From the NCBI RefSeq assembly GCF_026013525.1, contig NZ_JAPDRA010000002.1:62001-126000 (forward strand): a DNA stretch of 64,000 nt, written 5' to 3'. This DNA is from Sphingomonas canadensis. Its GTDB lineage: Bacteria; Pseudomonadota; Alphaproteobacteria; Sphingomonadales; Sphingomonadaceae. Position 1 is the stretch's first letter; every line of letters begins with the position of its first letter. The notes below the pieces were generated by a model. It searched no databases, was not told where the DNA came from, and saw only the letters and a program-made list of their open reading frames with translations. Shown piece by piece: positions 35,417-47,985 of the stretch. A program made the position numbers and the translations under genes.

Positions 35417-35851
35417 TCAGAGTCGCGCCGCCGCTTCAAGCGCAAGCGCATAGGATTGCGCTCCGAAGCCGGCGATGGTCCCCTTTGCCGCCATACCGAC
35501 ATAGGAGTGATGGCGATAGGCCTCGCGTGCGGCCGGATTCGACAGATGTACCTCGATCACCGGGGTGCGGATCGATCGGATCGCGTCGTACAGCGCCAGG
35601 CTAGTGTGCGTCAGCGCGCCCGCGTTGAGCAGCACCGCCTTTGCGCCCGTCGCCTGCGCCTCGTGCAGCCAATCGATCAGATGGCCTTCGTGGTTCGATT
35701 GGCGGAAGTCGATCTGCAGCCCCAGTTCGCGCGCGCGATCGTCGAGCCCGCCGGCGATGTCGTCGAGCGTGTCGGTGCCATAGATCTCCGGCTCGCGCAT
35801 GCCGAGCAGGTTGAGATTCGGCCCGTTCAGGACATAGATCGTATCGGCCAC
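35417..35851 (-). CDS. aroQ: 3-dehydroquinate dehydratase, type II
   Basis: A 144-residue dodecameric enzyme of the shikimate pathway. [17 protein letters not shown] gives the catalytic R19 and Y24; N76 and H102 (in [11 protein letters not shown]) complete the active site. Its stop is 34 bases from accB, so aroQ-accB-accC probably form one operon, as in many alphaproteobacteria. Divergent from thiSG. Confidence 0.94.
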   Translation of the reverse strand: MADTIYVLNGPNLNLLGMREPEIYGTDTLDDIAGGLDDRARELGLQIDFRQSNHEGHLIDWLHEAQATGAKAVLLNAGALTHTSLALYDAIRSIRTPVIEVHLSNPAAREAYRHHSYVGMAAKGTIAGFGAQSYALALEAAARL

Positions 35852-35933
35852 TTGTCAGTCTTTCGGTTGCGGGCGAGGCGTGCGCCTCCCTATATGACGC
35901 CGCGTCCGCGATCAAATGGGGCGGCCTGTCATC

Positions 35934-36005
35934 CCGTTCGCTCCGAGCTTGCCGAAGGGCGTGGCTCCATGGCGGGCGGGGGTTCGACACGCCACGCCCG
36001 AACGG
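35934..36005 (+). repeat. Nested inverted repeats in the thiSG leader
   Basis: Outer arms CCGTTCG (35934-35940) and CGAACGG (35999-36005), inner arms GGGCGTGGC (35957-35965) and GCCACGCCC (35991-35999), all perfect. The structure ends immediately before the GGAGG of thiSG. It lacks TPP-riboswitch consensus elements (no CTGAGA box), so it is either a REP-like element or another kind of leader. Confidence 0.55.
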
Positions 36006-36016
36006 AGGTTATAGGT

Positions 36017-37018
36017 TTGCACGGCACCGCTACCGTCTCGATCATGCTCAACGGGGAGCCGCGGCGCGTTGCCGCGGGGCTTACGCTCGCGGGGCTCGCC
36101 GCCGAACTGGGCTTCGCGCCCGAAAAGGTGGCGGTAGAGCGCAACCTGGAGGTGGTGCCGCGTTCGACGCTGGCCAGCGTCACCGTCGCGGAGGGCGACG
36201 CGCTGGAGATCGTCCATTTCGTCGGCGGCGGCGATCACGGGGCGGTTGATGAGGATACCTGGACGGTCGCGGGCCGTACCTTCCGTTCGCGCCTGATCGT
36301 CGGCACCGGCAAATATCGCGATTTCGAGCAGAATGCCGCCGCAGTCGCGGCTTCCGGGGCGGAGATCGTCACCGTCGCGGTGCGGCGCGTCAACGTGAGC
36401 GATCCCGGCGCGCCGATGCTCACCGACTATATCGATCCGAAGAAGATCACTTACCTTCCCAACACCGCCGGCTGTTTCGACGCCGACAGCGCGATCCGCA
36501 CGCTGCGCCTGGCGCGCGAGGCGGGGGGATGGGACCTGGTGAAGCTGGAGGTGCTGGGCGAAGCCAGGACGCTCTATCCCGACATGCGCGAGACGCTCCG
36601 CGCGACCGAGGTGCTGGCGAACGAAGGCTTCAAGCCGATGGTCTATTGCACCGACGATCCGATCGCGGCGAAGCAGCTTGAAGCGGCGGGCGCGGTGGCG
36701 ATCATGCCGCTGGGCGCGCCGATCGGATCGGGGCTGGGTATCCAGAACCGCGTCACCATCCGCCTGATCGTGGAGGGCGCGAAGGTGCCCGTGCTGGTCG
36801 ATGCCGGGGTCGGCACCGCCAGCGACGCGGCGGTGGCGATGGAGCTGGGCTGCGACGGCGTGCTGATGAACACCGCCATCGCCGAGGCGAAGGACCCGGT
36901 GATGATGGCCACCGCGATGCGGCTGGCGGTGGAGAGCGGCCGGCTGGCCTATCGCGCGGGCCGGATGGGCCAGCGGCGCTACGCCGATCCGTCCAGCCCG
37001 CTGGCGGGATTGATCTGA
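36017..37018 (+). CDS. thiSG: ThiS-ThiG fusion (sulfur carrier / thiazole synthase)
   Basis: A 333-residue fusion. Residues ~1-75 form a ThiS-like ubiquitin fold ([12 protein letters not shown]..., ending [12 protein letters not shown]), and the rest is ThiG ([68 protein letters not shown]), which forms the thiazole of thiamine. The start is TTG 36017, which has GGAGG eight bases upstream and includes the first beta-strand; ATG 36044 would cut it. Such fusions are known in some alphaproteobacteria. In the fusion the GG end of ThiS is internal, so thiocarboxylation must work differently. Confidence 0.88.
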   Translation: MHGTATVSIMLNGEPRRVAAGLTLAGLAAELGFAPEKVAVERNLEVVPRSTLASVTVAEGDALEIVHFVGGGDHGAVDEDTWTVAGRTFRSRLIVGTGKYRDFEQNAAAVAASGAEIVTVAVRRVNVSDPGAPMLTDYIDPKKITYLPNTAGCFDADSAIRTLRLAREAGGWDLVKLEVLGEARTLYPDMRETLRATEVLANEGFKPMVYCTDDPIAAKQLEAAGAVAIMPLGAPIGSGLGIQNRVTIRLIVEGAKVPVLVDAGVGTASDAAVAMELGCDGVLMNTAIAEAKDPVMMATAMRLAVESGRLAYRAGRMGQRRYADPSSPLAGLI

Positions 37019-37020
37019 GC

Positions 37021-37779
37021 ATGTGGCGCCCGGGTGTCGCGCTGGTTGCGGCGCTGGCGCTGGCGGCATGCGGCGGCACCGCCCCGCGCAAGGCGCCGGA
37101 GGCACCGCAGCAGCGCTCCCCGGTGCAGTTGATCGCCGCCGATGGCGTGCGCGTCTATGGCGACTATCTGAAGCCGCAGGGCGCCAAGGCGCTGATCGTG
37201 CTGTTGCACCAGGCGGGATCGGGGCAGGGCGAATATGCCACCATCGCCCCGCGGCTGGCCGCGCGCGGCTTCGCCACGCTGGCGATCGACCAGCGCGCGG
37301 GCGGCGACATGTTCGGCGGCAACTTCACGGTCAAATCGCTGGGGCGCGAGGGCAGCTATCTCGACGCGCGCAAGGATATCGACGCGGCGCTGGAATGGGC
37401 CAAGTCCGAACATCTGCCGGTGATCCTGTGGGGCAGCAGCTATTCGGCCTCGCTCGCCTTGCTGGTGGCGGCAGACAATCCGCGCGACGTGACCGCGGTG
37501 CTCGCCTTTTCGCCCGCCGAATATTTCGACGGCAACCCCAGCGTGCGCGATGCCGCGGCGAAGGTGAAGGTGCCGGTGTTCGTCACCTCGTCCGCCGATG
37601 CGAAGGAAGTCGCGTCGGCGAAGGCGTTGGTGGAGGCGGTGCCCGGGCAGGCCAAGCGCCAGTTCGTGCCCGTGAAGGGCGCGCACGGATCGTCGATCCT
37701 GATCGCCGAGCGCGATCCCGAAGGCGCCGAGGCGGCCTGGGACGCGGTGTTCGATTTCCTGCTGGGGCTCCAGCGTTAG
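37021..37779 (+). CDS. Alpha/beta-hydrolase lipoprotein
   Basis: A 252-residue lipoprotein (lipobox LAAC, C17) with an alpha/beta-hydrolase fold. The nucleophile elbow is GSSYS (138-142, S140), oxyanion region LLHQAGSGQGEY, and a likely catalytic His in GAHGSS. It starts two bases after the thiSG stop, so it is probably cotranscribed. Substrate unknown. Confidence 0.8.
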   Translation: MWRPGVALVAALALAACGGTAPRKAPEAPQQRSPVQLIAADGVRVYGDYLKPQGAKALIVLLHQAGSGQGEYATIAPRLAARGFATLAIDQRAGGDMFGGNFTVKSLGREGSYLDARKDIDAALEWAKSEHLPVILWGSSYSASLALLVAADNPRDVTAVLAFSPAEYFDGNPSVRDAAAKVKVPVFVTSSADAKEVASAKALVEAVPGQAKRQFVPVKGAHGSSILIAERDPEGAEAAWDAVFDFLLGLQR

Positions 37780-37796
37780 GAGCCGGCCAGCGGCCC

Positions 37797-38594
37797 TCAG
37801 ATGCTGGGGCTGTAGGTATCGTCGCCCTGATATTCGGCGGCCTCGCCCTGCACCGATACGACCCAGCGCGCCGCGCCTTCCAGCCCGATCGCGGAGAGCT
37901 TGCCGCTGAAGAAGGCGCCGGTGTCCACGCCGATGCGGTTGGGCATCTCCTCCACGTCCGGGGTGATCGAATGGCCGTGGATCACCATCAGGCCATGGTC
38001 GGCGCCGCTCTTCAGGAAGCTCTCGCGAATCCAGCGCAGGTCGTTGCCCTTCTGCTCCTCCAGCGGGACGCCGGGGCGGATGCCCGCGTGGACGAACAGA
38101 TAGTCGCCGATCACGATCATGTCCTCGGCGCCGTCCAGGAAGGCGATGTCGTCCTGCGGCACGCGGCGCGAGATCAGGCGGCTGAGATCGTCGAAGCTGC
38201 CGTTGCGCGCCTGATCCTCGCTGATGCCATAGCTTTTCAGCGTGGCGACGCCGCCCAGGCCCATTACGCCGCGGGCGCAGCGTGCGTCCCCGAACGCGGC
38301 GTTGACGAACACCTCCTCGTGATTGCCCTTCAGCAGCCGCGCGACGCCTGCGCGGCACAGCTCGCGCACGCGGCGCACCACCGCCGCCGAATCCGGCCCG
38401 CGGTCGATCAGGTCGCCCAGGAACACCAGTTCGGTGTCGGCGCGCGGGCGGGCGGCGTCGTCCTGCCCGACGGCGTCGAGCAACTGATCGAGCAGGTCCG
38501 CGCGCCCGTGGATATCGCCGATCGCATAGATGCGGCGGCCGGGGGGGATTCGGTGCTGGCGTGGAGCCTTGGCGAAGCGTCGGAAAAAATTCAT
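37797..38594 (-). CDS. PPP-family serine/threonine or Ap4A-type phosphatase
   Basis: A 265-residue metallophosphatase. Motifs GDIHG (26-30), GDLIDRG (60-66) and KGNHE (89-93) bind two metals; later FVHAG and a second HGH confirm the PPP fold. Start at ATG 38594 (MNFFRRF). Orphan gene; convergent with the hydrolase upstream and divergent from the M48 protease. Confidence 0.88.
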   Translation of the reverse strand: MNFFRRFAKAPRQHRIPPGRRIYAIGDIHGRADLLDQLLDAVGQDDAARPRADTELVFLGDLIDRGPDSAAVVRRVRELCRAGVARLLKGNHEEVFVNAAFGDARCARGVMGLGGVATLKSYGISEDQARNGSFDDLSRLISRRVPQDDIAFLDGAEDMIVIGDYLFVHAGIRPGVPLEEQKGNDLRWIRESFLKSGADHGLMVIHGHSITPDVEEMPNRIGVDTGAFFSGKLSAIGLEGAARWVVSVQGEAAEYQGDDTYSPSI

Positions 38595-38707
38595 GTTCTT
38601 GATCGGTTGGGGGCTTTCGCGCGCCCCAATAGCGCTCCGGCGCGCAAATGGCCATGCGTGGTGTACGCAATGGTTGCGCACAGGCGGCGGTGCTGGAACA
38701 AGGGGGC

Positions 38708-39745
38708 ATGCGTCCGCCCCTGATGATCGCCGCCGTGGCGCTGGCTCTGGCCGCGGGTGCCGCTTCGGCGGTGCCGCGCGATGCCCCTGCGGTGATCGCG
38801 CAGCCCGCTCCCGGCGATGAGAAGCTGCTGCTGCTCCAGGAGCTTGACGCCCGGCTGCTCGCGGTTGGCTACCGGCTGGCGGTTTCCGCGGGGGATCTCT
38901 GCCCCCAGGTGCCGCTCGCTGGCTTCGTGGTGCATGACATCAGCCAGTATCCGGGCGGCGAGCAGGCGGCGGCGCGCGCCACCTTCGGCTTCGGCGCCGG
39001 CGGGGCGCCGCTGGTGCTGGCGGTGGCGCCGGGCAGTGCGGCGGAGCGTGCCGGGCTGGAGCCGGGCGACGCGCTGGAGACGATCGACGGCGCGCCGCCC
39101 GCGCCGGGCAGCGGCGCGCGATCCAGCTCCTACGCGCGAACCGCGGCGCTGATCGGCCAGATCGACGCGGCAGTGGCCGATGGCGCGCTGACCCTGGGCG
39201 TATCGCACGGCGGGGAGCATCGCGTGCTCGACATCGCGCTGGACCGCGGCTGCGCCTCCCGGTTCGAGGTGAGCGCCGAGGACGGCTTCCAGTCCAAGGC
39301 GGACGGCACTTACGTCCAGATCTCCACCGATACGATCTTCTACGCGGACAGCGAGGAGGAGCTTGCGGTGGTCGTCGCGCACGAGCTGTCGCACAATATC
39401 CTGCGCCATCGCGAGCGGCTGGACGCGGCCGGGATCAAGCGCGGGCTGCCGCAGATGTTCGGCCGCAACGCCCGGCTGACGCGCCGCACGGAGGACGAGG
39501 CGGACCGGCTGGCCGTCTATCTGCTCGATCGCGCGGGCTATCCCACCAGCGCGATCGCCAGCTTCTGGGAGCGTTTCCGCCGTGACAAGGGCGCGGGCAT
39601 CTTCCGCATCGCCACCCATTCGAGCGAGCGCCAGCGCATCGCGATGAGCGAGCGCGAGATCGCGCGGATCGCGAAGATGAAGGCCGCGGGCCAATCACCC
39701 CGCCCCGATTTCATGGAAGGTCCGGAACTCCCCGAGCTGCGCTGA
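38708..39745 (+). CDS. M48-family metalloprotease with PDZ domain, exported
   Basis: A 345-residue protein. Signal peptide (MRPPLMIAAVALALAAGAASA), a PDZ-like domain at ~100-140 (LVLAVAPGSAAERAGLEPGDALETIDG), and an M48 catalytic core with HELSH (225-229) and the third ligand E264 in EDEADRLAVYLLDRAG. Start at ATG 38708 with AAGGGGG just upstream. Likely a periplasmic quality-control protease. Confidence 0.85.
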   Translation: MRPPLMIAAVALALAAGAASAVPRDAPAVIAQPAPGDEKLLLLQELDARLLAVGYRLAVSAGDLCPQVPLAGFVVHDISQYPGGEQAAARATFGFGAGGAPLVLAVAPGSAAERAGLEPGDALETIDGAPPAPGSGARSSSYARTAALIGQIDAAVADGALTLGVSHGGEHRVLDIALDRGCASRFEVSAEDGFQSKADGTYVQISTDTIFYADSEEELAVVVAHELSHNILRHRERLDAAGIKRGLPQMFGRNARLTRRTEDEADRLAVYLLDRAGYPTSAIASFWERFRRDKGAGIFRIATHSSERQRIAMSEREIARIAKMKAAGQSPRPDFMEGPELPELR

Positions 39746-39817
39746 GCCGGTTTCCGGTGTGCCGCGCCGATGCCCGGCGCGAGTCGCGGACCGCGCCGGG
39801 GCGGCCCGCGTTCGGGC

Positions 39818-39841
39818 GGGGCCGGCGCGCGGGCCGGCCCC
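39818..39841. terminator. GC-rich hairpin between convergent genes
   Basis: GGGGCCGGC and GCCGGCCCC flank a six-base loop. It sits between the M48 gene and the oppositely oriented SWIB gene. No T tract, so Rho-independent action is uncertain. Confidence 0.4.
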
Positions 39842-39850
39842 GGCACCGGT

Positions 39851-40108
39851 TCAGCTCAGGTGCTTGCTCAGGTGCTTGTTCATCTCGAACATGGTCACCT
39901 TGTCGGCGCCGAAGATCGGCTTGAGCTTCGCGTCGGCGATGATCTCGCGCTTGTTCGCAGCGTTCTGGAGGTTGTTCTTCTTGATGTATTCCCAGATCTT
40001 GCTGACGACTTCGCTGCGCGGCAGCGCGGCCGCACCGACGATTTCCGCAAGCTGCGGGGAAGGGGTCACCGGCTTGGCGATGCCGCCGCGTGCCTTCGTT
40101 TCCGCCAT
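39851..40108 (-). CDS. SWIB/MDM2-domain protein
   Basis: An 85-residue protein that is nearly all SWIB domain (SPQLAEIVGAAALPRSEVVSKIWEYIKKNNLQ...NKREIIADAKLKPIFGADKVTMFEMNKHLSKHL). In eukaryotes SWIB occurs in chromatin remodelling; stand-alone bacterial copies occur in alphaproteobacteria and chlamydiae with unclear function, probably protein or DNA binding. Start at ATG 40108. Confidence 0.9.
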   Translation of the reverse strand: MAETKARGGIAKPVTPSPQLAEIVGAAALPRSEVVSKIWEYIKKNNLQNAANKREIIADAKLKPIFGADKVTMFEMNKHLSKHLS

Positions 40109-40338
40109 AGTCCTGTTCTCCTGTGCGTGCCCGTTCGGGCCTATTTGTTGGTCGCGCCGGCGGCTTTCGCGAGGACCTGGCCGCCGTTGTCGCGGGGCGT
40201 GATGTATCGCGCTTCTTTGCGATATGCACCCCCTCCACGCGCTCTTAGGCGCTCTTTGCTGTGGATTAGCGCCCCAGAGGCGTAGGAGAGGGCGCCCGGC
40301 CGTGCTATCGGTGGCCGGTTGGAAGGGGATTTGCGGCG

Positions 40339-40536
40339 ATGCGATATCTGGCGCTGGGCGGGCTGTTGATGCTGGCGGCATGCGGTGGCGGCGGCACCAC
40401 GGGCACCAACTATTCCGATCCCCCGCCGATGGCCGAGATCGTGGCCACGCCCACCCCGGTGCCCTCCGCATCCCCGTCCGCAACGCCCTCGACGGGGCCG
40501 GAAACCGGCGAAATGTCGAATAGCGCCGGCGAATAG
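40339..40536 (+). CDS. Small lipoprotein
   Basis: A 65-residue protein with lipobox LAACGG (C15) followed by a Ser/Pro/Thr-rich tail (TPTPVPSASPSATPSTGP). It would be an outer- or inner-membrane-anchored short peptide. No family. Confidence 0.6.
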   Translation: MRYLALGGLLMLAACGGGGTTGTNYSDPPPMAEIVATPTPVPSASPSATPSTGPETGEMSNSAGE

Positions 40537-40572
40537 GTGGACAAATTAACCTGCATTCGCCATGTGGGCCGC

Positions 40573-40617
40573 ATGACGATGCGGCTCGGCCTCGGTCTGC
40601 GACTTATCCGCCCTTAG
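40573..40617 (+). CDS. leuL: Leucine-rich leader peptide of leuA
   Basis: A 14-codon ORF, MTMRLGLGLRLIRP, stop TAG at 40615. Four Leu codons (CTC, CTC, CTG, CTT) fall within seven codons. Its stop overlaps the base of the hairpin at 40611-40649, and its codons 7-9 lie in a segment that can pair downstream. This is the expected layout for transcription or translation attenuation by leucine. A leader of this kind is known before leu genes in several alphaproteobacteria. No strong ribosome site is visible. Confidence 0.72.
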   Translation: MTMRLGLGLRLIRP

Positions 40618-40670
40618 GGGCGAAGTGCTGCGCGCGTCTCCCCTAAGGGGTTTCCATAGCCACAGACCGA
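40592..40670 (+). promoter_or_regulatory. leuA attenuator-type leader structure
   Basis: Two mutually exclusive pairings are possible: CCCTTAGGGG (40611-40620) with CCCCTAAGGG (40640-40649), and TCGGTCTG (40592-40599, inside the Leu codons) with CAGACCGA (40663-40670). A ribosome stalled on the Leu codons would block the second pairing. No T-rich tract follows the first hairpin, so termination may be Rho-dependent or control translational. Confidence 0.65.
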
Positions 40671-40713
40671 CAATCGTGCCGGCACCGTCCGGCCGTACCC
40701 GAGAGACACGCAC

Positions 40714-42372
<1,659 letters not shown>

Positions 42373-42439
42373 TCCGGGCGTTGATGCAGGCGGCGGCGGG
42401 ACGTGCTGCGGCCGGCGGTTCCGCCGGTCGCGGATCGCC

Positions 42440-42793
42440 CTAGCCCCGGCCGCGCACCACCTCGCAGCCCACGCGCGCGTCGGGATAGAAATCGGGCTTC
42501 AGCGATCGCACGCGCGCCTCGGTCACCCGCGGATCGCGCAGCGCCAGCGCGGCGATCTCGTCGCACAGCGCTTCCTGCAGGTCGAAATGCCGTTCGGCCA
42601 CCAGCTTGCGGATCGACTCGCGCAGGAAATCATAATCGACCACCGCGTCGATCCGGTCTTCGACCGGCGCGGGATAGGCGCAGCGCATCTCCACCGTCAC
42701 CAGCACGCGCTGCGGCGCCGCGCGCTCCTCCGGATGGATGCCCAGCCCCATCACCAGCTCCAGCGCCTCCAGCCGGATCAGATATTCAGCCAT
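42440..42793 (-). CDS. folB: Dihydroneopterin aldolase
   Basis: A 117-residue T-fold enzyme of folate synthesis (MAEYLIRLEALELVMGLGIHPEERAAPQRV..., VVDYDFLRESIRKLV, RVRSLKPD...). The catalytic glutamate and lysine positions (E...R and K in LKPD) fit FolB. It overlaps the SDR gene by eight bases and is the third gene of folE-SDR-folB. Confidence 0.9.
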   Translation of the reverse strand: MAEYLIRLEALELVMGLGIHPEERAAPQRVLVTVEMRCAYPAPVEDRIDAVVDYDFLRESIRKLVAERHFDLQEALCDEIAALALRDPRVTEARVRSLKPDFYPDARVGCEVVRGRG

Positions 42794-43550
42794 GCGGTCG
42801 CTCGCGCCCCTCGAACATCACGTCGCCGTCGCGTGCCAGGAAGCGCTGGCCGCAGTCCACGAATATATTCTGCCCCGTGATCGACCGGCAGGTGAGCAGA
42901 TGCTCCACCGTCGCGGCGATATCGTCGAGCGCCACGGGCCGCTGGAGCAGGTTCTCGCGCGAATGGCGGGCGAACTCCTCCGCGCTCTGGTCCAGGCTCG
43001 GCAGCGTCAGGCCGGGGGAGACGGCGTTGACGCGCACCCGCGGCGCCAGCCCGCGCGCCAGCAGCTCGGTGGCCGCCGCCAGCGCCGACTTGCTGAGCGT
43101 ATAGGTGAGGAAATCCGGATTGAGGTTCGCCACCTTCTGGTCGAGCAGGTTCACCACCGCGCCCGCGTCGAGATCGTCCTGCGCGGCAAGCGCCGACGCG
43201 AGCGCCACGGGAGCGCCCAGGTTGATGCGCATGTGCCGGTCAAGCAGCGCGAAATCGGCGAGGGGCAGCGCGTCCCAGGCGAATTGCGAGGCGTTGTTCA
43301 CCAGCCCCTCCACCGGCCCGCCCAGCCCATCGCGCGCCGCGGCGATCAGCGCCGGGGCCGTGGCCGCCTGCGACAGTTCGCCGGTGACGATGCAGGCGCT
43401 GCCGCCCGCGGCCGCGATCGCATCGCGCAGCGCGGCGGCCTCTTCCGGCGCATTATGGTGATGGATCGCCACGGCATGGCCGCGCAGCGCCAGCCGGCGC
43501 GCGATGCCCGCGCCGATCCGCCGTGCCGCCCCCGTCACCAGGATGCGCAT
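42786..43550 (-). CDS. SDR reductase, probable FolM-like pterin reductase
   Basis: A 254-residue short-chain dehydrogenase. TGAARRIGAGIARRLA has the Arg pair that selects NADPH in pteridine reductases; YTLSK is the catalytic Tyr-Lys, and NNAS a cofactor site. Being wedged between folE and folB, a dihydromonapterin/dihydrofolate reductase (FolM) role is likely. Start is ATG 43550, which overlaps the folE stop (TGATG). Confidence 0.82.
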   Translation of the reverse strand: MRILVTGAARRIGAGIARRLALRGHAVAIHHHNAPEEAAALRDAIAAAGGSACIVTGELSQAATAPALIAAARDGLGGPVEGLVNNASQFAWDALPLADFALLDRHMRINLGAPVALASALAAQDDLDAGAVVNLLDQKVANLNPDFLTYTLSKSALAAATELLARGLAPRVRVNAVSPGLTLPSLDQSAEEFARHSRENLLQRPVALDDIAATVEHLLTCRSITGQNIFVDCGQRFLARDGDVMFEGRERPHG

Positions 43551-44191
43551 CAATATCCCATCAGCTTCAGCACCTCGGCGCGGCTGCGCTCGTCGCTGCG
43601 GAACACGCCCATCATGCGGCTGGTGACCATGCCCACGCCCGGGGTGCGCACGCCGCGCGCGGTCATGCAGCTATGGCTCGCCTCGATCACCACCGCCACG
43701 CCATGGGGCTGGAGGTGCTCCCAGATGCAGTCGGCGACTTCCGCGGTGAGCCGTTCCTGCACCTGCAGCCGCCGCGCGAAGCCGTGGAGCACGCGCGCGA
43801 TCTTGGAGATGCCCACCACCTTGTCGCGCGGCAGATAGGCGATCGACGCCTTGCCGATGATCGGCGCCATGTGGTGCTCGCAATGCGACTGGAAGGGGAT
43901 GTCGTTCAGCAGCACGATCTCGTCATAGCCGCCGACCTCCTCGAACACGCGGGCGAGGTGGACCGCCGGATCCTCGCCATAGCCGGCGCAATATTCCTTC
44001 CACGCGCGCGCCACGCGGGCAGGCGTGTCCACCAGACCCTCGCGCTCGGGGTCGTCGCCGGCCCAGCGGATCAGCGTGCGAACCGCCTCCGCGACGCTCT
44101 CCGGCACCGGAATCTTCGCGGGAGCGGCAATCAGGTCGCCGTCGTCGGCGCCTTCCGCAAGATCGGCCATCGTTTTCGTCATCCTTCCCAT
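43550..44191 (-). CDS. folE: GTP cyclohydrolase I
   Basis: A 213-residue homodecamer that starts pterin synthesis from GTP. Zinc site SHCEHHMAPI and the C-terminal YLPRDKVVGISKIARVLHGFARRLQVQERLT are conserved. ATG 44191 is used; in-frame ATGs at 44182 and 44170 are alternatives. First gene of the pterin operon. Confidence 0.93.
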   Translation of the reverse strand: MGRMTKTMADLAEGADDGDLIAAPAKIPVPESVAEAVRTLIRWAGDDPEREGLVDTPARVARAWKEYCAGYGEDPAVHLARVFEEVGGYDEIVLLNDIPFQSHCEHHMAPIIGKASIAYLPRDKVVGISKIARVLHGFARRLQVQERLTAEVADCIWEHLQPHGVAVVIEASHSCMTARGVRTPGVGMVTSRMMGVFRSDERSRAEVLKLMGY

Positions 44192-44348
44192 CACAAGTTG
44201 ACGCTACGGCAAGCTAGCTTTCGCCGAAAGGGGCTGTTGCACGCTTGTATCGCGTCGGGAAAAACCGCCGTTTTCCGGGCGATTCACCCAAGTAATCCCG
44301 TTGACGCACGGAAGCGCGGAGCGTTAGTTGTTGTAAGGAGTTTTTGCA

Positions 44349-44379
44349 AAGCGCGAACGGCTGAAAGACCGTAGCGCTT
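44349..44379 (+). promoter_or_regulatory. Hairpin in the TonB-receptor leader
   Basis: AAGCGC/GCGCTT outer stem and ACGG/CCGT inner stem enclosing CTGAAAGA, 26 bases before the receptor ATG. A weak promoter-like TTGACG lies at 44301-44306. No recognised riboswitch class, so it is either a stabilising or regulatory hairpin. Confidence 0.4.
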
Positions 44380-44404
44380 GCCAGCAGGGGAGGGGATGTT
44401 TCCC

Positions 44405-47095
<2,691 letters not shown>

Positions 47096-47120
47096 TCCGC
47101 GGACGATCCGGCGAGACAAG

Positions 47121-47153
47121 ACGGGCCGGGGCAGCGATGCCCCGGCCCGTTTC
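47121..47153 (+). terminator. Strong intrinsic terminator after the TonB receptor
   Basis: A 13-bp perfect stem ACGGGCCGGGGCA/TGCCCCGGCCCGT with a GCGA (GNRA-type) loop, followed by TTT. It separates the receptor from the convergent YceI gene. Confidence 0.8.
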
Positions 47154-47174
47154 GTATGCGGCGAGCGGCCAGCG

Positions 47175-47825
47175 CTACTGTTTCTCGAAGGCCGCCGTGA
47201 TGTCGAGCTGCACCGCGTCGGAGACCATCGGGATGCCATAGGCGATGCCGAAATCGCTGCGCTTGATCTCCGCGGTCGCGGCGAAACCGATCGTCTCCTT
47301 CTTGTTGTACGGATTGGCGCCCGCGCCGGTGAATTTGGCATCGAGCGTCACCGGCCTGGTCACGCCGTTCAGCGTCAGATCGCCCAGGATGGCGGCGGTG
47401 GTGCCGTTCACCGTCACCCGTTTCGACACGAAGCGCGCGTCGGCGGGGGCGGGGCCGAAGAAGTCGGCGGGCTTCCCGTCCTGCCCCGGCTTTAGCAGGT
47501 GGCCGGTCAGCGCGGCATTGGCGGTGGTGACCAGCCGGACCGGGATGGTGATGTCCACCTTCGCATCGCCCGGCCTGGCCGGATCGATCGTCAGCGTGCC
47601 GGTGGAATCGCCGAACAGGCCGAAATAATCGTTGAACCCGAAATGGTTGACACGCCATCCGATCAGCGTGTGGCCCGGATCGACGGCATAGGTGCCGGCG
47701 GTGACGCGCGATACGTCGGCCGAGCCCGGAAGCTGGGCCGCCTGATGCGCGACGACCGGAGCGGCAAGGACAACGGCCGCCGCAACGGCGATGGCGCGCA
47801 GGCGCGCGGGGGTTCGCAGACGCAT
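47175..47825 (-). CDS. YceI-family periplasmic protein
   Basis: A 216-residue protein with signal peptide (ending VVAHQA or similar) and a YceI lipocalin-like core (YAVDPGHTLIGWRVNHFGFNDYFGLFGDSTGTLTIDP..., LTLNGVTRPVTLDAKFTG). Such proteins bind isoprenoid-like molecules. The neighbour on the other strand (48.0 kb) is unrelated. Confidence 0.9.
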   Translation of the reverse strand: MRLRTPARLRAIAVAAAVVLAAPVVAHQAAQLPGSADVSRVTAGTYAVDPGHTLIGWRVNHFGFNDYFGLFGDSTGTLTIDPARPGDAKVDITIPVRLVTTANAALTGHLLKPGQDGKPADFFGPAPADARFVSKRVTVNGTTAAILGDLTLNGVTRPVTLDAKFTGAGANPYNKKETIGFAATAEIKRSDFGIAYGIPMVSDAVQLDITAAFEKQ

Positions 47826-47985
47826 GGATACTCCTTTTGTGATGGAGCGTTCAGCGTCGCGCGCCGGGCGGGGCGGGTCAAACCCCGGGCGGGGAAACGC
47901 ATCGTTTCCGCGTCTGACCCCCGGGCACTACGCGCGCGGCGGCTTTCTTCTTGGCGGCCGGAGAATCCATGGCATTCTCCGGCGC

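Noticed and set aside
35852..36016. TPP riboswitch upstream of thiSG
   Set aside because: No CTGAGA or other conserved TPP boxes were found; only inverted repeats are present.
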